Source of the DNA: a virus
Direction: 5' to 3' (one strand)
IMG/VR virus record: IMGVR_UViG_3300031774_000155
Location: 1-23,807 of that record
DNA: 23,807 nucleotides
Part shown: in pieces, positions 19,207 through 23,807 of the stretch
Layout of the letters: each line of letters starts with the position of its first letter
How positions within the stretch are numbered: the stretch's first letter is position 1
Translations under genes and position numbers: made by a program
The notes under the pieces: generated by a model
The model's database searches: none
What the model was told of the DNA's origin: nothing
What the model saw: the letters and a program-made list of their open reading frames with translations, nothing else

Positions 19207-21510
19207 TTAAGCAGTAGCAGCAAGAACCCAGTATATATATTCACCACCAGAAACATTAACAGGATTAGCAGCAGTATTAGTAATCCTTAGACCACTAATA
19301 TGACCACTAGCTGGATTACCAGTACTGGTAAGTGAGTTAATATAAGTTGTATTACCAAGATTATATTGATCACCAATTTGATTCATTTTCATAAATTGGC
19401 ATCCACCAGTAGTCACAATAGTTGACATAGATTCATTCCACATGTACCAATCACCTGTACTTCCAGCATCAGCTCTTTTAATTAAAACACTACCCAATCC
19501 ATTAGCTATAGTACCACTAGTAAATCCACAATCAATATCAATTTGATTTCCTGTACCTGTATAACTACCAATCTTACTCCATCCAGGATATTCTCCAAAG
19601 ATATAAGCTGCGTATAAGTATTCATTTTGATTCGTCTTATAACTTGTACCAGTACCGTTAACAACAATCTTCTCATTATCAATTGATACAAGTGAACCAT
19701 CTTCACCTGAAAAATTCTCTTTTCCAGTAGTTAAATTAAGCTTTAACTGTTTAGTTAATCCCAAAGATTTATGATATACGGCCCAATCCTGACCTGCATT
19801 CCATCCTTTAAGCCATATCATAGCAGGCTCAACTTCAAGGTTATGGTAAATAGCTCGATTATTTGTATTATTCCCAACCCAGTTTTGCATATCAAAAAAC
19901 TTCCTATGAGTATTTAATGTCATATTAAACATATAAGCATTATTGGATGTCATCCAAGTACCACCACCACCAATTCCTTGCTTGGCAATACCACCAGTAG
20001 CTGAGTCTGTAACATTAGGATTACCAGTCAAATAGTACCAACCACCATCAGTTGGGGCATGTCTTTGACGTGTACCATCTTGACCACCAAAACTATCAGA
20101 ATTACTGGTTGAATTCCATCTCAGGTACTTCCAATTCTCAAAACGACCTACTACATATGTTTTACCATCCTCAGTTCCACTACCTGATGTATTACTCACC
20201 CTTTTATTAAGGAAGAAATCTAAGGTTCTTGACAAACCCTTACCAACTACCCATTGATTAAATCCTGGACTAAGAGCAAAGTTTGAGTTGAAAACATTTG
20301 CTATAGTATTAACAGAATCATAAGGTGTTCCTGTAGGAGGTGCAAGAGTTGCATTTCTATATGCAGAATCCCCTATTGCCATGAATACAGAATTTTGCAA
20401 GGTATGCACCCCCTGTGCAAATCCTTTGGCAGTTTTATATCCCATATCCCCATGGCTAGCTCCAGAAGCAGGATCTTGTTCAGAGTCAATAGATTCTGGG
20501 AAACACCAATAAGTACTGTTCTCATGAAAACGCATAACTCTATACTTATCCGCAACTCTCCAAGAATCTGGAATAGAAGCACTATGATCTTGAATACAAC
20601 TCTTACCCATTAACATTTGTACTGGCATTCCACAATCCACTTCAGGATAATGAGTTGAATTAGGTGCACTTGGACAATCACCACAAAATACTAATGGTTT
20701 ATTTTTTTCTTCACCAAATATACAATCTTCTGGTGCTTCATTATGACCCCACATATACACATTATAGACCACCCCAGAAACATTTAAATTATTTCCAACA
20801 GTAAAATTAGTTGCATTTGGTCCTCCAAGAGAAGTAGGAAAAAAACCATTATCGGCAGCTATACCAGCGTCATTTGACAAACTAGTAAAATAATGTCCAG
20901 GATCACCTCCATTATATCCTCTATGCCATACAACAGGCCGATGCCAAGAAGTATTTCCTGTTCCATCATCAGTCTGACCTTTGACAACGATCATACCAGG
21001 AGTACATCCCAAATCGTGGGCTATCTGTGTAGTACCTGCACCATCAGCACCTCCTGTGTAAGAGAATAAAGTAAAGAATTTTTCCTGCTTCGCAAAAGTA
21101 TATGAGATATAGTTATAATTTATATTATTCCATCTCGTATTATTACCAAGAGTAAATCCATCAGTATTAAAAGATGTTATTGCATTACCTGCACTGGTCT
21201 GAGGCCATAAATTTCCCCCCGAATTTGCCATAAGTTGATACTTATTAACACCCATCAAAGTATCCATCTGTATCATTGGCGTATTTCCCCCTCCACCGTT
21301 AGCACCAACTTGCTTTATCCAAATTAACCCACCTTTATTTTCAAGATCTATATTATTATAAATTCTCTTAGGATTACTATTCGCTCCAGCGTAGTAAAAC
21401 TGAGAAAAAATATCTTCCTGATAAACAGGATCTCCTGTAGGTACAGGAACCCTTTTTGTTTTACCAGTCGCAAAAGCACTAGGCGTTGTTACACGAGAAT
21501 GTACAGGCAT
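19207..21510 (-). CDS. tail adhesin, MPVHSR family, without glycine domain
   Basis: The 767-residue protein starts MPVHSRVTTPSAFATGKTKR, paralogous to the 1079-residue adhesin at its attachment end. Fibre repeats include FFTLFSYTGG...IAHDLGCTPGMIVVKG (145-178), FFDMQNWVGN...YHNLEVEPAMIWLKG (538-569) and SKIGSYTGTGNQIDIDCGF...VLIKR (645-679), with the repeat closing at EYIYWVLAATA. The terminal repeat is uninterrupted, unlike its two larger relatives. The central part (about 250-450) is Cys- and Pro-rich and has no match in the neighbours, so it may carry its own binding surface. It follows the trunk-like protein by 11 bases, with AAGG before its ATG. Confidence 0.87.
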   Translation of the reverse strand: MPVHSRVTTPSAFATGKTKRVPVPTGDPVYQEDIFSQFYYAGANSNPKRIYNNIDLENKGGLIWIKQVGANGGGGNTPMIQMDTLMGVNKYQLMANSGGNLWPQTSAGNAITSFNTDGFTLGNNTRWNNINYNYISYTFAKQEKFFTLFSYTGGADGAGTTQIAHDLGCTPGMIVVKGQTDDGTGNTSWHRPVVWHRGYNGGDPGHYFTSLSNDAGIAADNGFFPTSLGGPNATNFTVGNNLNVSGVVYNVYMWGHNEAPEDCIFGEEKNKPLVFCGDCPSAPNSTHYPEVDCGMPVQMLMGKSCIQDHSASIPDSWRVADKYRVMRFHENSTYWCFPESIDSEQDPASGASHGDMGYKTAKGFAQGVHTLQNSVFMAIGDSAYRNATLAPPTGTPYDSVNTIANVFNSNFALSPGFNQWVVGKGLSRTLDFFLNKRVSNTSGSGTEDGKTYVVGRFENWKYLRWNSTSNSDSFGGQDGTRQRHAPTDGGWYYLTGNPNVTDSATGGIAKQGIGGGGTWMTSNNAYMFNMTLNTHRKFFDMQNWVGNNTNNRAIYHNLEVEPAMIWLKGWNAGQDWAVYHKSLGLTKQLKLNLTTGKENFSGEDGSLVSIDNEKIVVNGTGTSYKTNQNEYLYAAYIFGEYPGWSKIGSYTGTGNQIDIDCGFTSGTIANGLGSVLIKRADAGSTGDWYMWNESMSTIVTTGGCQFMKMNQIGDQYNLGNTTYINSLTSTGNPASGHISGLRITNTAANPVNVSGGEYIYWVLAATA

Positions 21511-21521
21511 ATATTTTTACC

Positions 21522-22286
21522 TTAATGATATCCACCACTGACCACACCCAATACGGTATAGTTGTCGCATGTACTTGCTGACCCTACTGTATTAATTCCA
21601 GTAAATGATTGTATATAATATCCATGTGATGTTGTAAGTCCATTCACAGCAGCAGTGAGTGAACCACCTGCCCATTGAATCGTCTTTGTTACTCCGTTAA
21701 GTTTAACTGCTGTTACTGTTTGTGCAAGTCCTGCATGACCATTAATAATTGCACAGAATGTAAGAGTAGAATTATCAAAATCACTGGTTACTGGAATGTT
21801 TGTAACATTCAAAGTTATAGGACCAGTTGCATTCGTACAAATTGCAATATTACTACTATTTCCTGCATAGGTTAATGATGCAGTATTACCTGCAAATATG
21901 GTACTCTTCTCCGAAACCGTAAATATTCTTGTTTCATCAGTTGCAAGAGGTATATTAAAATCAAATCCTTTCTTTGTATTATCATATAATAAAGTCTTAT
22001 CTCCGTCACTACCACCATAAACAACAAGACCTGCATCAGCAGCAGTTGTATCCGATGCGGTTGAAGTTGATGCTACACCAACTGTCTTATCAGCAACATC
22101 AAGTTTTTCTGTATTAATAATTGTTTCCGTTCCTTGAACTGTTAAGTTACCAGGAATTAGAATAGTATCAGTCGTACCACCAATCGTGGTAGCAGTAAGA
22201 ACTCCACTAATACTTACGCCATTAGGAAAAGTAGGAGCACCAGTTCCTGCTCTATCGACATAATTATCCGATCTAACTTTAGACAT
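21522..22286 (-). CDS. trunk-type tail fibre protein (short)
   Basis: The 254-residue protein starts MSKVRSDNYVDRAGTGAPTF, a start common to cyanophage fibre/collar proteins. It carries NLTVQGTETIINTEKLDVAD and a Gly-Gly block (AGLVVYGGSDGDKTLLYD) at 47-102, paralogous to the 363-residue fibre. A beta-rich C-terminal domain follows (TLTFCAIINGHAGLAQTVTAV, GGSLTAAVNG, YTVLGVVSGGYH). It is probably a fibre shaft or adaptor carrying the adhesin encoded next. A late AATAAATA box lies 33 bases upstream, and GGGGGAG precedes the ATG at a long distance. Confidence 0.86.
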   Translation of the reverse strand: MSKVRSDNYVDRAGTGAPTFPNGVSISGVLTATTIGGTTDTILIPGNLTVQGTETIINTEKLDVADKTVGVASTSTASDTTAADAGLVVYGGSDGDKTLLYDNTKKGFDFNIPLATDETRIFTVSEKSTIFAGNTASLTYAGNSSNIAICTNATGPITLNVTNIPVTSDFDNSTLTFCAIINGHAGLAQTVTAVKLNGVTKTIQWAGGSLTAAVNGLTTSHGYYIQSFTGINTVGSASTCDNYTVLGVVSGGYH

Positions 22287-22318
22287 TTGGGTTCACTCTC
22301 CCCCGACTATTATTTCTT

Positions 22319-22326
22319 TATTTATT
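22319..22326 (-). promoter_or_regulatory. late promoter box AATAAATA
   Basis: Minus-strand AATAAATA in the gap before the 254-residue fibre gene, matching the late consensus used elsewhere in the tail block. Confidence 0.55.
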
Positions 22327-22333
22327 TAGCCAA

Positions 22334-23807
22334 TTAGCTATGAGCATAATACAAGTACGTAGCCCCACTTCCATTATAATCTGCATTGGAATTAAGAGTA
22401 AATCCTGTTGAAATAGGTCCACCAGTATACGCATTACCAGTTGTCTGAGCACCATCAGTATTAAATTCAAGAGAAGGATTATTATTACCATCAACCCATC
22501 CTCTTACTGTATCCCAAGTAAGCCAACTACCACCACTATCAACACGCTTAATTATAATAAATCTGGGTTGGAATCCAGTGGTCACGGTTATCGTAGTGCT
22601 GGAGCCAGTGTAGGATCCGCACTTGCTGATTCCCGTAACACTGGCGAAGAGCATAGCTACATATCTATAACCAGTATAGTTTGCTCTACCTGAAGTGCTT
22701 AAAGAGAAATGAGTAGAAGTAGGGGCTGTTGAATTAAATGTTCCATAAGCATTTAATTCTCCATCATTAGTATTTAATTTCATATATTTATTCCAATCAG
22801 TCATCGCATCGGCTCCTACAGCCCATTCCTCAGAACCGTCCATTCTCTTTATAAAAATCATCTCAGCAGGTTTTGCTAATGAATGTGGAATTTCTCGTAC
22901 ACCTGAAAGTCCCTCGTAAGTCACCACATCGCAGCCCTGGCCCCTCTTCCACATCCATGACTGCACAGCAGTATTAAATCCACCAGCAGCCCAACCTACA
23001 TTACTATCAAATTTAATTCCACTATAAGTAGCTTCTGGGTTAGTGCCATTTGTTCTCAACCATCTACCGCTTATCAATCTATCTGAAAGAACCCAATCAT
23101 TAGTAGCAGCAGTTTGTTTGTATATACCAAGGTCAACAGGGAAACCACTATCAAAGTTAGGAACTGAAATATCTGAACTACCATTACCAACATCCATAGC
23201 GAATGCATCAGTTCCTGCTTCTGGTGGTTTTCCTACATAACCATCTGGCATTCTGATCGCCATCCACATCATTTCCTTATCATTTTCATTAATAAGAACA
23301 CCAGCACTAGCATCAACTATGAAACCAGTAGGCGTTAAAGATATTCTCTCAGCAACATATTCAGCGTTGGCTAAATTAGGATAAAGATAGTTTTCATCCC
23401 CCTCTGTTACAATTCCACGCAGAGAATCAAAGACAGACCAATTATTACTACTTTCAAGTGACTTAAACATTATGTATTGCGGTTGCCATCCTGTATAAAT
23501 TTCAATATCAGCAGAACTATTTCCAATATACTTACCACACTTGATTACATTTTGTTCACCGTCGTCTCCAAAAACAAAACCTCCTAAATCATCGAAAGGG
23601 CTATCTGGTCTTCCTGATGGACCGCCTACCGCAACAATCGTTCCAGGAGTTACGGTTGAACCTGAATCAGATACTTGATTGCAGCATAAAAGCGATACAA
23701 GACTTGCAGTTGCACCTTGAGATGTAGTCGTTAAAGGTTCATTAGTAGGTTTAAATGATGTTGTCCATAAACACTGTCCTTTTATAAAACGAACATTAGA
23801 AATATCT
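22334..23807 (-). CDS. tail fibre/adhesin with LamG-like domain, 5'-truncated
   Basis: The frame is open to the window edge, so the N-terminus is missing; an internal Met at 23468-23470 is not the true start because the fibre repeat (ADIEIYTGWQPQYIMFKSLE) runs through it. The first visible residues (ISNVRFIKGQCLWTTSFKPT, then PLTTTSQ...LLCCNQ) are the usual end of the concanavalin/LamG-like domain found in marine phage fibres. Fibre repeats follow: IPHSLAKPAEMIFIKR, SKCGSYTGSSTTITVTTGFQ and FIIIKRVDS...WDTVRGW, ending with ATYLYYAHS. The terminal repeat is uninterrupted. About 490 residues are visible. It is a virion tail protein, with probable glycan binding by the LamG part. Confidence 0.86.
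   Translation of the reverse strand, partial: DISNVRFIKGQCLWTTSFKPTNEPLTTTSQGATASLVSLLCCNQVSDSGSTVTPGTIVAVGGPSGRPDSPFDDLGGFVFGDDGEQNVIKCGKYIGNSSADIEIYTGWQPQYIMFKSLESSNNWSVFDSLRGIVTEGDENYLYPNLANAEYVAERISLTPTGFIVDASAGVLINENDKEMMWMAIRMPDGYVGKPPEAGTDAFAMDVGNGSSDISVPNFDSGFPVDLGIYKQTAATNDWVLSDRLISGRWLRTNGTNPEATYSGIKFDSNVGWAAGGFNTAVQSWMWKRGQGCDVVTYEGLSGVREIPHSLAKPAEMIFIKRMDGSEEWAVGADAMTDWNKYMKLNTNDGELNAYGTFNSTAPTSTHFSLSTSGRANYTGYRYVAMLFASVTGISKCGSYTGSSTTITVTTGFQPRFIIIKRVDSGGSWLTWDTVRGWVDGNNNPSLEFNTDGAQTTGNAYTGGPISTGFTLNSNADYNGSGATYLYYAHS

Noticed and set aside
1-23807. CRISPR array, insertion sequence or integrase site
   Set aside because: No regularly spaced repeats, transposase or inverted ends were seen; the only repeats are the three 29-bp boundary copies and the fibre modules.

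Overview
This window looks like part of a T4-like marine myovirus genome, most likely a cyanophage of AT-rich marine Synechococcus or Prochlorococcus, or a close uncultured relative. The evidence is: all genes lie on the minus strand; small genes are packed with ATGA or TAATG overlaps; NATAAATA late-promoter boxes precede several genes; there is a plant-type 2Fe-2S ferredoxin; several small proteins resemble conserved cyanophage families as I remember them; and there is a long block of marine-phage tail-fibre/adhesin genes. No database search was possible, so family names rest on motifs and memory.

Layout, read in the direction of transcription (high to low coordinates). (1) 23807-11469 is the distal tail/host-recognition block: a 5'-truncated fibre with the end of a LamG-like domain, a trunk-like fibre protein, two adhesins with nearly identical N-termini, a second trunk-like protein, a third large adhesin, and a small tail-assembly-chaperone-like protein. 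Two adhesins carry a 240-280-residue glycine-rich domain inserted inside their terminal repeat. A UUCG-loop terminator (11418-11446) closes the block. (2) 11391-7165 is a run of small, mostly unknown proteins, five of them recovered here by hand, plus ferredoxin and an exported glycine-zipper protein. It contains early-type and late-type promoters and a second terminator whose hairpin contains a consensus-like sigma70 promoter. (3) 7082-1 is a DNA-modification block. It holds an unknown 470-aa protein coupled to a Dam-type N6-adenine methyltransferase, a conserved Cys/His small protein, a basic MKSFYQF protein, a complete MjaI-like (CTAG) type II restriction-modification pair, and an ATGA-coupled trio of SF2 helicase, PD-(D/E)XK nuclease and a DNA methyltransferase cut by the window edge.

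The most unusual features are in block 3. A 29-base repeat occurs three times without gaps, each time just after one gene and before the next. It combines a G6 box with a -10-like TATAGT/CATAAT at constant spacing. In two cases it is followed by a 5' leader closed by an 8-bp stem, just before a gene that lacks a Shine-Dalgarno. Together with three methyltransferases, one clear restriction endonuclease, a second nuclease and a helicase, this suggests a phage DNA-modification and inter-phage competition island with its own promoter class. CTAG, the expected target of the MjaI-like system, is almost absent from the first 11.6 kb: I found two sites by eye, both intergenic, and one of them lies in the repeat directly after the methyltransferase gene.
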